Below, piece by piece: positions 15,469-22,253 of a DNA stretch of 64,000 nucleotides. A program made the translations under genes and the position numbers. The stretch's first letter is position 1. Each line of letters begins with the position of its first letter. Origin of the DNA: a virus; IMG/VR virus record IMGVR_UViG_3300028654_000014, positions 18,222-82,221 of that record; one strand, written 5' to 3'. The notes below the pieces were generated by a model. That model did not search any database, was not told the DNA's origin, and saw only the letters and a program-made list of their open reading frames with translations.

Positions 15469-15583
15469 TTTGAATGAAGCTCTTATGTATTTTTTTAAAC
15501 TTTCAATATTATTTTTCATAAGTTCAATTGTTTTATCAGTAATATTTCACAAATTAACAAAGAGGATTAAACGATGCAACTAA
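15461..15583 (+). CDS. Small membrane protein
   Basis: 40 residues with one transmembrane helix (about 8-30, FFKLSILFFISSIVLSVIF) and a basic end. It overlaps the previous gene by 8 bp and the dUTPase by 10 bp. Confidence 0.52.
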   Translation: MINLNEALMYFFKLSILFFISSIVLSVIFHKLTKRIKRCN

Positions 15584-16011
15584 AAGTTAAGAAAACAGAT
15601 TCAACTGCTTACCCTTTGGAATATAAAACAGAAGGATCAGCAGCTTTTGATTTAACAAGCATTGAAGAAGTTACTATTACATCAGGAGAAACAAAAGCAG
15701 TCAGAACAGGGTGGTCTTTCGAAGTTCCTCCAGGTTTTGAACTAGAAATTAGACCAAGATCAGGACTTTCTTTAAGTTCTAATATTAGAATCAGTAATTC
15801 TCCTGGTACTATTGATTCTGATTTTAGAGGAGAGGTTAAAATTATTGTAGATCTTCTAATGAAAAGATTTCCTGAAACATATACAATAGTCAAAGGACAA
15901 AGAATTGCCCAAGCTCTTTTAAAGAAGGTTGAACAAGCAGAAATTGTAGAGATAGAAGAACTTTCTGAAACTGAAAGAGGAACTGGTGGATTTGGAAGTA
16001 CAGGAAAATGA
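15574..16011 (+). CDS. dut: dUTP diphosphatase
   Basis: 145 residues with all five trimeric dUTPase motifs in order: AAFDLTS, RPRSGLS, GTIDSDFRGEV, KGQRIAQALL and RGTGGFGSTG. It hydrolyses dUTP to dUMP, keeping uracil out of phage DNA and supplying the dTMP pathway. The glycine-rich last motif at the C-terminus is complete, so the enzyme should be active. Its stop overlaps an ATG (ATGA). Confidence 0.96.
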   Translation: MQLKVKKTDSTAYPLEYKTEGSAAFDLTSIEEVTITSGETKAVRTGWSFEVPPGFELEIRPRSGLSLSSNIRISNSPGTIDSDFRGEVKIIVDLLMKRFPETYTIVKGQRIAQALLKKVEQAEIVEIEELSETERGTGGFGSTGK

Positions 16012-16217
16012 TCCAATCTTTTGGTCAAGTCTTATTTCTATTCCTAGCATTTTTAATGATTATATTCATTCCCGATTCATTTAAAAGGACAACAGATGGC
16101 AAAGACACGTCATGCAAAACCAGACGAGTTCCAAAAGGAACAAATAAGAAATCTAAGAAAACAATTAAAACAAAGAGATCAAAAAATAAGACAGTTAGAA
16201 AAACTTCTAGGTTATAA
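16008..16217 (+). CDS. Possible small membrane protein overlapping the next gene
   Basis: 69 residues: a hydrophobic helix (about 6-23) followed by a very basic Lys/Thr/Ser tail. The start is coupled to dUTPase by ATGA. More than half lies in another frame of the gene at 16096, so the basic tail may be only a by-product of that gene's coding. Real use is uncertain. Confidence 0.4.
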   Translation: MIQSFGQVLFLFLAFLMIIFIPDSFKRTTDGKDTSCKTRRVPKGTNKKSKKTIKTKRSKNKTVRKTSRL

Positions 16218-16380
16218 TCAAAATAGAGATGAATCTAAAAAGGATTCAGTAATAGAAGAATTAAATGTATGTGAGCATTGTGGAAAAGGGTTTGTAGTTG
16301 AAACTGTTTTTGAAGGAATTAAAAGGAAGTTTATAAGCTGTACAGTGTGCGATTATAAATCTAGGGCAATCAAAATATGA
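16096..16380 (+). CDS. Zinc-ribbon protein with coiled coil
   Basis: 94 residues: an N-terminal charged coiled coil (about 12-45) and a C-terminal zinc ribbon, CEHCGKG and CTVCDYK, spaced by 21 residues. Preceded by AAAAGGA. A DNA- or RNA-binding regulator is plausible from the layout. Coupled by ATGA to the next gene. Confidence 0.72.
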   Translation: MAKTRHAKPDEFQKEQIRNLRKQLKQRDQKIRQLEKLLGYNQNRDESKKDSVIEELNVCEHCGKGFVVETVFEGIKRKFISCTVCDYKSRAIKI

Positions 16381-16673
16381 ACGATTTAAAGAATCTTAAA
16401 ACTCTAGAATATCTATTAAAAGATAAAAACTACTTTGGATATAAATTTTATACTGTTTTTAGACATATTGAATATGATAGTTATGAAATAACTTTTCTTA
16501 ATGATGAAAATAAATATTTTAGAATTCAATTATGTCATGGATTAATTTTAGGTATGGAATACAATAATTTAATAGGATATATTGATAATATGGTCCATAG
16601 TTCCTCAGATTTTAAAAAACTCGCTCATAATCAACAATTTATGAACAAATTTGATAAGATGTTACATGAGTAA
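16377..16673 (+). CDS. Hypothetical protein with QFxxKxDKxL-type tail
   Basis: 98 residues, mixed alpha/beta, ending HNQQFMNKFDKMLHE. Its tail is shared with the genes at 10084 and 10659. It overlaps the microprotein at 16666 by 8 bp. Function unknown. Confidence 0.72.
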   Translation: MNDLKNLKTLEYLLKDKNYFGYKFYTVFRHIEYDSYEITFLNDENKYFRIQLCHGLILGMEYNNLIGYIDNMVHSSSDFKKLAHNQQFMNKFDKMLHE

Positions 16674-16836
16674 TATATCATATAGATTTAATTCAGTAAT
16701 AGGATTATTAGAAGCTGGTATTATAACACATAAAGAAGCTATAGAACTTTTAGATTTTAGTAATGTATATTATATTAATAATAAATTAATGTGTTTTAGA
16801 AAATTTGATATAATAGAAGTATTAAGATATGAGTAA
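16666..16836 (+). CDS. LEY-family microprotein
   Basis: 56 residues from ATG 16666, start MSNISYRFNSVIGLLEAG and end IIEVLRYE. The helical segment LEAGIITHKEAIELL is unlike the usual beta-looking middle. The stop overlaps the HNH gene start by 8 bp. Confidence 0.6.
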   Translation: MSNISYRFNSVIGLLEAGIITHKEAIELLDFSNVYYINNKLMCFRKFDIIEVLRYE

Positions 16837-17233
16837 AAAGAAAAAAGATTATAGTTCAATAGAAAAGGATAATGAAGCATTTGAAAAGCATAAATTCAAT
16901 TTTGTTAAGAATGCTTTAAGAATCGCAACTTACAAGTGGCCATATTTTTCTAAAGCTCTTGCGCGACAAAGACTTGAAAGAGGATTATATCAATGTGAAT
17001 CTTGTAAAGGAGCTTTCGGTCCAAAACAAATTAATCGGGATCATATTGAACCTGTAGTAGCAGTAACAGGATGGTCAGGATGGACAGATTATATTAATAG
17101 ATTATTCGTTAAGAGTGATGGAATTCAAATATTATGTATATCATGCCACGAAAACAAGAGTTTAGTTGAAAATCAAATGAGGAAAAAATATAATCAACCT
17201 ATTATTAAAATTCGAAAAAAGAAGAATAAATGA
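16829..17233 (+). CDS. HNH endonuclease
   Basis: 134 residues with a compact HNH domain: CESCKG, NRDHIEPV and LCISCHENKS. There is no extra DNA-binding module beyond the basic ends. Free-standing and compactly packed between a microprotein and a GIY-YIG gene; such a run of two nucleases suggests a homing hot spot. It could also serve DNA processing. Confidence 0.87.
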   Translation: MSKKKKDYSSIEKDNEAFEKHKFNFVKNALRIATYKWPYFSKALARQRLERGLYQCESCKGAFGPKQINRDHIEPVVAVTGWSGWTDYINRLFVKSDGIQILCISCHENKSLVENQMRKKYNQPIIKIRKKKNK

Positions 17234-17874
17234 AAACTGGTGTGTATAAAATAACAAATATTATAAATAATAAAATTTATGTAGGAAGTTCTTGGAAATG
17301 TATTATAAAAAGATGGAGATGTCATAAAAGTAATTTAAAAAAGAATAAACATACTAATAAACATCTTCAAAGATCATGGAATAAACATGGAGAAGAAAAT
17401 TTTAAATTTGAAGTTTTAGAATATTGTGAGCCTTTAAAATGTATGGAAATAGAACAATATTATATAGATACATTAAATCCCGAATTTAATATATGTAAAA
17501 GAGTTGAAGGTAGGATAGGTTGTAAATTATCTAAAGAACAAATTGAGAGATTAAGGGTAATAAATACAGGTAGACCTGCGTGGAATAAAGGAAAACCATT
17601 TCCAAAAGAAACACGAAAAAGAATGTCTGAATCTAGAAAATTAGGATTAAAAAATGGAACTGTTAAATCTTGGAATAAAGGAAGATCATTCCCATCAAAA
17701 GGACCAGTTTATTGTTCAAATGGTAAAATTTATAAATCTGTAAGAGATGCAGCAAAAGATTTAAAAGTTAAACCAAATACAATAGTTAAAGCTTGTACTG
17801 ATAAAAAGCAAATAAGAAAGGTTAAAAAATTTATAGTATCTTATGATAATATTAATAATGCGAGTAAAGAATAA
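17230..17874 (+). CDS. GIY-YIG homing endonuclease with NUMOD repeats
   Basis: 214 residues. GIY-YIG catalytic domain: GVYKITNIINNKIYVGSSW (4-22), the arginine in IIKRWRCH and the glutamate in EIEQYYID. After it come NUMOD3-type motifs (AWNKGKPF, SWNKGRSF) and a C-terminal NUMOD1-like helix-turn-helix (KSVRDAAKDLKVKPNTI). These are the standard parts of segF/I-TevI-like enzymes, which cut long DNA sites. ATGA overlap with the HNH gene. Confidence 0.9.
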   Translation: MKTGVYKITNIINNKIYVGSSWKCIIKRWRCHKSNLKKNKHTNKHLQRSWNKHGEENFKFEVLEYCEPLKCMEIEQYYIDTLNPEFNICKRVEGRIGCKLSKEQIERLRVINTGRPAWNKGKPFPKETRKRMSESRKLGLKNGTVKSWNKGRSFPSKGPVYCSNGKIYKSVRDAAKDLKVKPNTIVKACTDKKQIRKVKKFIVSYDNINNASKE

Positions 17875-17907
17875 TCAAAAACCAATTAAGATGAAGAAAA
17901 GAAAGAA

Positions 17908-18054
17908 ATGAAAGATCCTTTAAAATTATTTAAAAGACTTGGAATAAAGTATTATGATATAATGGATTTTTTCAAAGAACCTTTCACATATAAACCATAT
18001 TATAATTCAAATATATTAAAATATTATAAAAAGAAAATATTGGTATATAAATGA
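17908..18054 (+). CDS. LEY-family microprotein
   Basis: 48 residues, start MKDPLKLFKRLGIKYYDI, lysine- and tyrosine-rich, end KKKILVYK. First of five chained microproteins before the lysis-like cassette. Confidence 0.6.
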   Translation: MKDPLKLFKRLGIKYYDIMDFFKEPFTYKPYYNSNILKYYKKKILVYK

Positions 18055-18182
18055 AAGGTGCTTTCATAGAAGCTGCTAAATATTTAATGGGATTTTATAA
18101 TTTTTATCCATGGGAAATTAAAAGATTTAGTAAATTAAATTGGCTAATATATGGTGATATAAAAATATTGAGGTATAAATAA
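18051..18182 (+). CDS. LEY-family microprotein
   Basis: 43 residues, start MKGAFIEAAKYLMGF and end DIKILRYK. ATGA overlap before and a one-base overlap (TAATG) after. Confidence 0.62.
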   Translation: MKGAFIEAAKYLMGFYNFYPWEIKRFSKLNWLIYGDIKILRYK

Positions 18183-18361
18183 TGGCTGCAACATTTATGG
18201 GAATTTCAGATATGAGTAAAATTTTTAAAGAATTATATGCAGATTATTTTTCACCATGGAGATATGATGGAAAGAAATTAACTTATAATGAAGGTCATCT
18301 TTGGACTTCACCCAAAGTTGCTCCTCCTAAAAAAGATTTGATAGTATTGGAATATAAATAA
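18182..18361 (+). CDS. LEY-family microprotein
   Basis: 59 residues, start MAATFMGISDMSKIF and end KDLIVLEYK. TAATG overlaps on both sides. Confidence 0.64.
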   Translation: MAATFMGISDMSKIFKELYADYFSPWRYDGKKLTYNEGHLWTSPKVAPPKKDLIVLEYK

Positions 18362-18486
18362 TGGGAAACTCAAATTATTATGTATATGATTCACCACACT
18401 GGGTTTCAGAAAATAATATACTCACTTATATAAGCTTTTATATTCCTTATGAAACTAAACAAACGGAAATATTAAGATATGAATGA
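18361..18486 (+). CDS. LEY-family microprotein
   Basis: 41 residues, start MGNSNYYVYDSPHWV and end QTEILRYE. Two alternative downstream starts overlap its end, at 18479 and 18483; the former opens the longer frame. Confidence 0.62.
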   Translation: MGNSNYYVYDSPHWVSENNILTYISFYIPYETKQTEILRYE

Positions 18487-18601
18487 ATATCAACAAGAAA
18501 CTGATTGGATCTATGAAAAATGTATATGGTTAAGTAATGGATTTTATTGGTATAATTCAAAATATGAAATAATTCAAATATTTCAATTGACAAATGAATA
18601 A
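18479..18601 (+). CDS. Probable diverged LEY-family microprotein
   Basis: 40 residues, start MNEYQQETDWIYEKCIW, aromatic-rich, end IFQLTNE. It lacks the LEY residues. Its last codons contain the -35 box of the following promoter, which may explain the loss. Confidence 0.5.
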   Translation: MNEYQQETDWIYEKCIWLSNGFYWYNSKYEIIQIFQLTNE

Positions 18602-18615
18602 CTATTTGATATAAT
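18587..18615 (+). promoter_or_regulatory. Consensus sigma70 promoter
   Basis: TTGACA, a 17-base spacer and TATAAT: a perfect match to the host consensus, ten bases before the ATG at 18625. It should drive the membrane/lysis-like cassette. The transcript leader would be very short. Confidence 0.8.
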
Positions 18616-18624
18616 GGGTAATAT

Positions 18625-18906
18625 ATGATTCAAAAACTACAAGACTTATTAAAGACAATTTTAACTAAATTGAACTTTCTAGACTATCAACAACAGTTAT
18701 CTATAAGCAATATAACAGTTGCTGTATTTGTATTTATAGCCGCGATAAGAATGGCTTTTGGAGGTTCGGATTTAAATCTTGGATTCTTCATATGGAAAAT
18801 ACAAGTTATAGATATAGGTGGAACATTACCAGTTTTCTACTCGCTTTTAAATTATGCACATAAAAGACATATTAACAATCAAAATAATGGAGATAATAGT
18901 AAATGA
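18625..18906 (+). CDS. Small membrane protein, holin-like
   Basis: 93 residues with two hydrophobic segments (about 29-45 and 57-76) and charged ends. Position ahead of a spanin-like pair and size fit a holin, but no family is recognised and the endolysin lies far away at 61150. Start chosen at the ATG next to the consensus promoter. ATGA overlap with the protease gene. Confidence 0.5.
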   Translation: MIQKLQDLLKTILTKLNFLDYQQQLSISNITVAVFVFIAAIRMAFGGSDLNLGFFIWKIQVIDIGGTLPVFYSLLNYAHKRHINNQNNGDNSK

Positions 18907-19814
18907 ATAAACTTAAAGACCTTCTAGTTAAATTAAAGAGTAACTTATCTATTCCTTTAAAAGTTGGAATAGTAGGATTCGCTCTTTTGAGCGGATTTGT
19001 AATAATTAAACATTTAAAACACGAAACAAATCTCGGAGATTCAAGTGTAATGATTGTAAATCATGAAGTAACTCATGGTGGTACAGGAATTATTCTACGA
19101 TCAACAAGCGGTGAATCTAGTATTCTTACAAATGATCACGTTTGTCGAGCAATTAATACAGGTGGAATAGTAATTTCTCCAACTGGAACATATCAAATTA
19201 CAAAGATGCTTGAATCAGAATTAAGTGATTTATGTTTAATATCAGTAGCAGCAGATTTGGGAGTTAATACAAAAATTGCTCAAAAAGCTCCAGAATTTTA
19301 TGAAGAAGCACAAGTTTCTGGACATCCAGCTTTGATGCCCAATGTTATTTCTACAGGTCATTTCTCAGGAAGATCAATTATTCAAGTTATGACAGGAGTT
19401 AGAAAGTGTACTGATGAAGAATTATCTGGTCAACTTGGAATTATTTGTGCATTTTTTGGTGGAATTCCAGTAGTTAAGAACTTTGAATCTATTCTTGTAA
19501 CAGCAACAATTATGCCAGGAAGTAGTGGATCTGGAGTTTATAATAAAGATAAAGAACTAAGTGGTGTAGTATTTGCAGGGAAAAGCGATTTTGGTTATGC
19601 ATGGACAGTTCCTTACGAACAAGTTGTAAACTTTCTATTTAAAGAACATAAACATCTTAAAACTAAAGTTGTTTCTCAAGAAATTAATATTCTTAAAGAA
19701 GTCGGTCAAGAAAATAAAACAAAAGAAGTATTACAAAAATGTGCTCAAGAAACGAATGAAGAGATTTTAAACTTTTGTGAGATACTTAAACAAGATATGA
19801 CATGGGTAAAATAA
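18903..19814 (+). CDS. Membrane-anchored trypsin-like serine protease
   Basis: 303 residues. A transmembrane segment (about 20-37) is followed by a chymotrypsin-fold protease domain with catalytic His in LTNDHVC (His79), Asp in LSDLCLI (Asp109) and Ser in PGSSGSG (Ser208). The charge distribution suggests the catalytic domain lies outside the cytoplasm. A C-terminal helical tail (about 240-303) follows. A role in envelope breakdown, signal cleavage or exclusion of competitors is possible; it is unusual next to holin- and spanin-like genes. Confidence 0.82.
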   Translation: MNKLKDLLVKLKSNLSIPLKVGIVGFALLSGFVIIKHLKHETNLGDSSVMIVNHEVTHGGTGIILRSTSGESSILTNDHVCRAINTGGIVISPTGTYQITKMLESELSDLCLISVAADLGVNTKIAQKAPEFYEEAQVSGHPALMPNVISTGHFSGRSIIQVMTGVRKCTDEELSGQLGIICAFFGGIPVVKNFESILVTATIMPGSSGSGVYNKDKELSGVVFAGKSDFGYAWTVPYEQVVNFLFKEHKHLKTKVVSQEINILKEVGQENKTKEVLQKCAQETNEEILNFCEILKQDMTWVK

Positions 19815-20080
19815 TGTTAGATTTATGGAATAAGATTAAAACATGGGCTTTAGGAATTGTTTCTGTAATAGGAGCAATTTTAGCTGCTCTTTTTTGGTAC
19901 GAAAAAACAAAGAATGCAGATTTAAAAGCTAAAGATGATAATATTGAAACAAAGAGTAAAGTAGCTCAAATTAATCAACAAATTGATGATTTAGAAAAAG
20001 AAACAAAGGATAAAGAAAATGAACCACAAACTAAAGAAAGCTTGCTTGATTTCGTTAATAATGTTAACAAGCCTAAATAG
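19802..20080 (+). CDS. Inner-membrane spanin-like protein
   Basis: 92 residues: one transmembrane helix (about 14-31, start MGKIMLDLWNKIKTWALG) followed by a charged coiled coil (NIETKSKVAQINQQIDDLEKE). This is the layout of i-spanins such as Rz. An ATG at 19814, overlapping the protease stop as TAATG, is an alternative start. The next gene is embedded in its end by 62 bp, as is common for spanin pairs. Confidence 0.55.
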   Translation: MGKIMLDLWNKIKTWALGIVSVIGAILAALFWYEKTKNADLKAKDDNIETKSKVAQINQQIDDLEKETKDKENEPQTKESLLDFVNNVNKPK

Positions 20081-20381
20081 TTTTGCTCAACAAGAATCTG
20101 TATATTTAGATAAAGGAACTCCAGCTCCATTCTTTGGATACCTTTTACCAGAAGATACTGTAATTACATTAAGAAATAACACTCTCGAAAGAGATATGTA
20201 TAAAACTGAATCTACTTTAAAAGATCAGCAAATACAACTTCTATCTACTCAAAATGATAATCTTTCCAAGACATTAGAAAGTACATCAAGTTTAAATGCT
20301 TGGGAAAAGATTGGATTTTTTGTAGGTGGAGTTTTAATTACAGGGTTAGCGATTTCAGGTGCCCATGCAATCTACCATTAA
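20019..20381 (+). CDS. Exported coiled-coil protein with C-terminal membrane segment
   Basis: 120 residues: a signal peptide (1-24, cleavage after SFA likely), a coiled-coil middle (about 50-95) and a C-terminal transmembrane segment (about 97-118). No lipobox is present, so it is not a typical o-spanin or u-spanin. The overlap with the preceding i-spanin-like gene suggests a partner role across the envelope. Confidence 0.58.
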   Translation: MNHKLKKACLISLIMLTSLNSFAQQESVYLDKGTPAPFFGYLLPEDTVITLRNNTLERDMYKTESTLKDQQIQLLSTQNDNLSKTLESTSSLNAWEKIGFFVGGVLITGLAISGAHAIYH

Positions 20382-20490
20382 ATTAGTAATTGGTACTAAT
20401 CCTTTTGTTAGAAGTTATTGTTTTATAATAGAAGATGAATATAGTTTTAGAAATTTATTACCTTCTCGATTAGTTTTGGAATATGAATAA
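20365..20490 (+). CDS. LEY-family microprotein
   Basis: 41 residues, start MQSTIKLVIGTNPFVRSY and end SRLVLEYE. It overlaps the previous gene by 17 bp and the next by 8 bp. Confidence 0.62.
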   Translation: MQSTIKLVIGTNPFVRSYCFIIEDEYSFRNLLPSRLVLEYE

Positions 20491-20668
20491 CAAATTATAC
20501 TACGATAATCAAAAAAATGATCCAGATAAATTTGTAATATTCTTTCAAGAATCGAATTTAAAATATTATAATACTAGAGTTGACGATTGGGTTTATTCTG
20601 GAATTCATGTAATAAAAGATATAAATAAATTAGTTAGAATAATGGAATATGAACAAACTATATTATAA
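20483..20668 (+). CDS. LEY-family microprotein with extended tail
   Basis: 61 residues, start MNNKLYYDNQKNDPDKF; the family tail is internal (VRIMEYE) followed by QTIL. The next gene starts inside this tail. Paralogue of the gene at 20649, which has MNKLYYNTNPDFGWF. Confidence 0.64.
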   Translation: MNNKLYYDNQKNDPDKFVIFFQESNLKYYNTRVDDWVYSGIHVIKDINKLVRIMEYEQTIL

Positions 20669-20825
20669 TACAAATCCTGATTTTGGATGGTTTATTAAAT
20701 TTAACAATACAGATGGTTTACATTTTAATAAATTAGAAATCTTTCAAGAAGTTGAAAATGGACAAAAATCTACAGATATACTGATAATGGAATATGAAGA
20801 AGATAATAACAGAACTAACGGATGA
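20649..20825 (+). CDS. LEY-family microprotein with extended tail
   Basis: 58 residues, start MNKLYYNTNPDFGWFIKF; tail ILIMEYE extended by EDNNRTNG because the stop was lost and the frame runs into the next gene. Here the conserved residues remain even though the usual stop-start overlap is gone. Confidence 0.62.
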   Translation: MNKLYYNTNPDFGWFIKFNNTDGLHFNKLEIFQEVENGQKSTDILIMEYEEDNNRTNG

Positions 20826-21489
20826 AGAACTCCTAGAGATAATAAAGAATAAGCCCGAAGGTGAAGAATTATATTTTAAAAATGATGTAACAGATTTTAT
20901 CTCTTTTTATAATATAAAATCAGGCAGATTTAAAGTACCTCCAAAACTATTATATAAGTTATATGTAAGATGGTCAGAAATTCCAGTTCAACATCAAACA
21001 TTTACTACAACTTTAACTGATCTTTTTCCTCATATTAAAAAGGGACAATATTATACCCTTTTATTAAATAGAGATACTTTTAATTTAAAAAGCACATTAG
21101 ATTTATTAGGTAAAAAGAACAATAAGATTAAGCAGAAAAGATTCAAACAACACTTTGATAAATTCTTAGAAAAGTATGAGATTAAAAGGGGAAAGAAATA
21201 CATTAAAAATGAGATTTTATACAATTTATATGATAAATGGACTTATAAAAACAATAACAAGAATCCCCTCGGAGTTGCACAATTTAATAACTTTTGTAAA
21301 CTCTACTTTAATCACAAGGTAGTGAATCAAGAATTTTGTTTTGCAATAAATGAATCTCTATACAAACATTTAACAGAGGAGATAGTAACATTAATAAAGG
21401 AAAAACATGCCAAGCAAAAAGAAAAATCGAAGATCAAACGCGAAATATCCCGCTTTAGAGAAAAATTTAAATCTCAAAACAAGAACTGA
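20794..21489 (+). CDS. Hypothetical protein with two winged-helix-like repeats
   Basis: 231 residues. Two similar segments are visible: FYNIKSGRFKVPPKLLYKLYVRW (about 33-55) and KYEIKRGKKYIKNEILYNLYDKW (about 127-149). Each is followed by a T/N-x-F helix region. The pattern (basic strand, LY-LY-x-W helix, then a second helix) resembles the small winged-helix domain at the end of D5/P4-type primases, so DNA binding is likely. The C-terminus is a basic coiled coil. Overlaps the next gene by 83 bp. A small terminase or replication accessory role is possible. Confidence 0.6.
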   Translation: MKKIITELTDEELLEIIKNKPEGEELYFKNDVTDFISFYNIKSGRFKVPPKLLYKLYVRWSEIPVQHQTFTTTLTDLFPHIKKGQYYTLLLNRDTFNLKSTLDLLGKKNNKIKQKRFKQHFDKFLEKYEIKRGKKYIKNEILYNLYDKWTYKNNNKNPLGVAQFNNFCKLYFNHKVVNQEFCFAINESLYKHLTEEIVTLIKEKHAKQKEKSKIKREISRFREKFKSQNKN

Positions 21490-22048
21490 ACAAATAGATT
21501 TTGATTATATTGATCAGTTACCAGAAAAATGGACTGATCCTAAAACAGGTAAAACTTGTAATCCCAAACAATACTTGAATGATTTCGTAAATGAATCAAT
21601 TCATGCTGATTTCAAATCAAATAAAAGACTTCATAAGAAGAAAAAGATTGAAGATCCTAAAAATGAAGATCTCCGCAAACTATTAGATCTCATTTATATT
21701 AAAGTTAAAGAACTAGTAGGATTAATAGATAATTCAAAAACCAACAATAAATTAAAGATTAAGCTTAAAAAATCTATTAGTAAACTTAAAGTTCAAATTA
21801 GAAAACAAATTAAAGGTGATTTTTCATTTATTGAAGATTACTTCCAAAAAGAAGCATATGATAAGAATAACTCAAGGAATAGATGTATTTTAACTCGCGC
21901 AAAGGCCCAAGGAAAGGCTATAAGTATAGATGATATGCCAGTAGGAGCTTATGTTACAAAGAATGTAGAGGATGAGGTAATAGATCTTATAGATGGTTTA
22001 AAACTTGCCCAGAACCTTAAGGATGAGAGTGACCAATCCGCTGATTGA
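21407..22048 (+). CDS. Hypothetical basic protein
   Basis: 213 residues, strongly basic N-terminus (MPSKKKNRRSNAK), helical lysine-rich middle and an acidic C-terminus. Preceded by AAGGA. It is the last gene of the rightward block and its end overlaps the convergent gene at 21998 by 51 bp. No family recognised; nucleic-acid binding is plausible from charge only. Confidence 0.65.
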   Translation: MPSKKKNRRSNAKYPALEKNLNLKTRTEQIDFDYIDQLPEKWTDPKTGKTCNPKQYLNDFVNESIHADFKSNKRLHKKKKIEDPKNEDLRKLLDLIYIKVKELVGLIDNSKTNNKLKIKLKKSISKLKVQIRKQIKGDFSFIEDYFQKEAYDKNNSRNRCILTRAKAQGKAISIDDMPVGAYVTKNVEDEVIDLIDGLKLAQNLKDESDQSAD

Positions 22049-22252
22049 AGCTAAAAACGCGACAAATACTAAAACACCTTTAGTTTTATCCATATAAGAT
22101 TCAATAGGTTCTAATCTTCCTTCGATGATTTCTGTACGTCTAATATGTTCAGAGAGAGAAACTTCTTGTTTAGCTAATGTAACATCTACAGAATCAAGAC
22201 GAGTATCTAAAACATCAATTTTACCTTCGATTCTTTTTAATATATCGTCCAT
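21998..22252 (-). CDS. Coiled-coil protein with C-terminal transmembrane helix
   Basis: 84 residues: an amphipathic coiled coil (LKRIEGKIDVLDTRLDSVDVTL) followed by HIRRTEIIEGRLEPIE and one transmembrane helix (about 61-82). The pattern is widespread in phages next to structural or lysis genes and is often called holin- or XhlA-like without proof. It is the last gene of the leftward late block. Confidence 0.65.
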   Translation of the reverse strand: MDDILKRIEGKIDVLDTRLDSVDVTLAKQEVSLSEHIRRTEIIEGRLEPIESYMDKTKGVLVFVAFLASISGLVTLILKVLGKF

Positions 22253-22253
22253 A

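Noticed and set aside
20019-20381. u-spanin or o-spanin
   Set aside because: The signal peptide lacks a lipobox cysteine at the cleavage site, so it is described only as an exported coiled-coil membrane protein.
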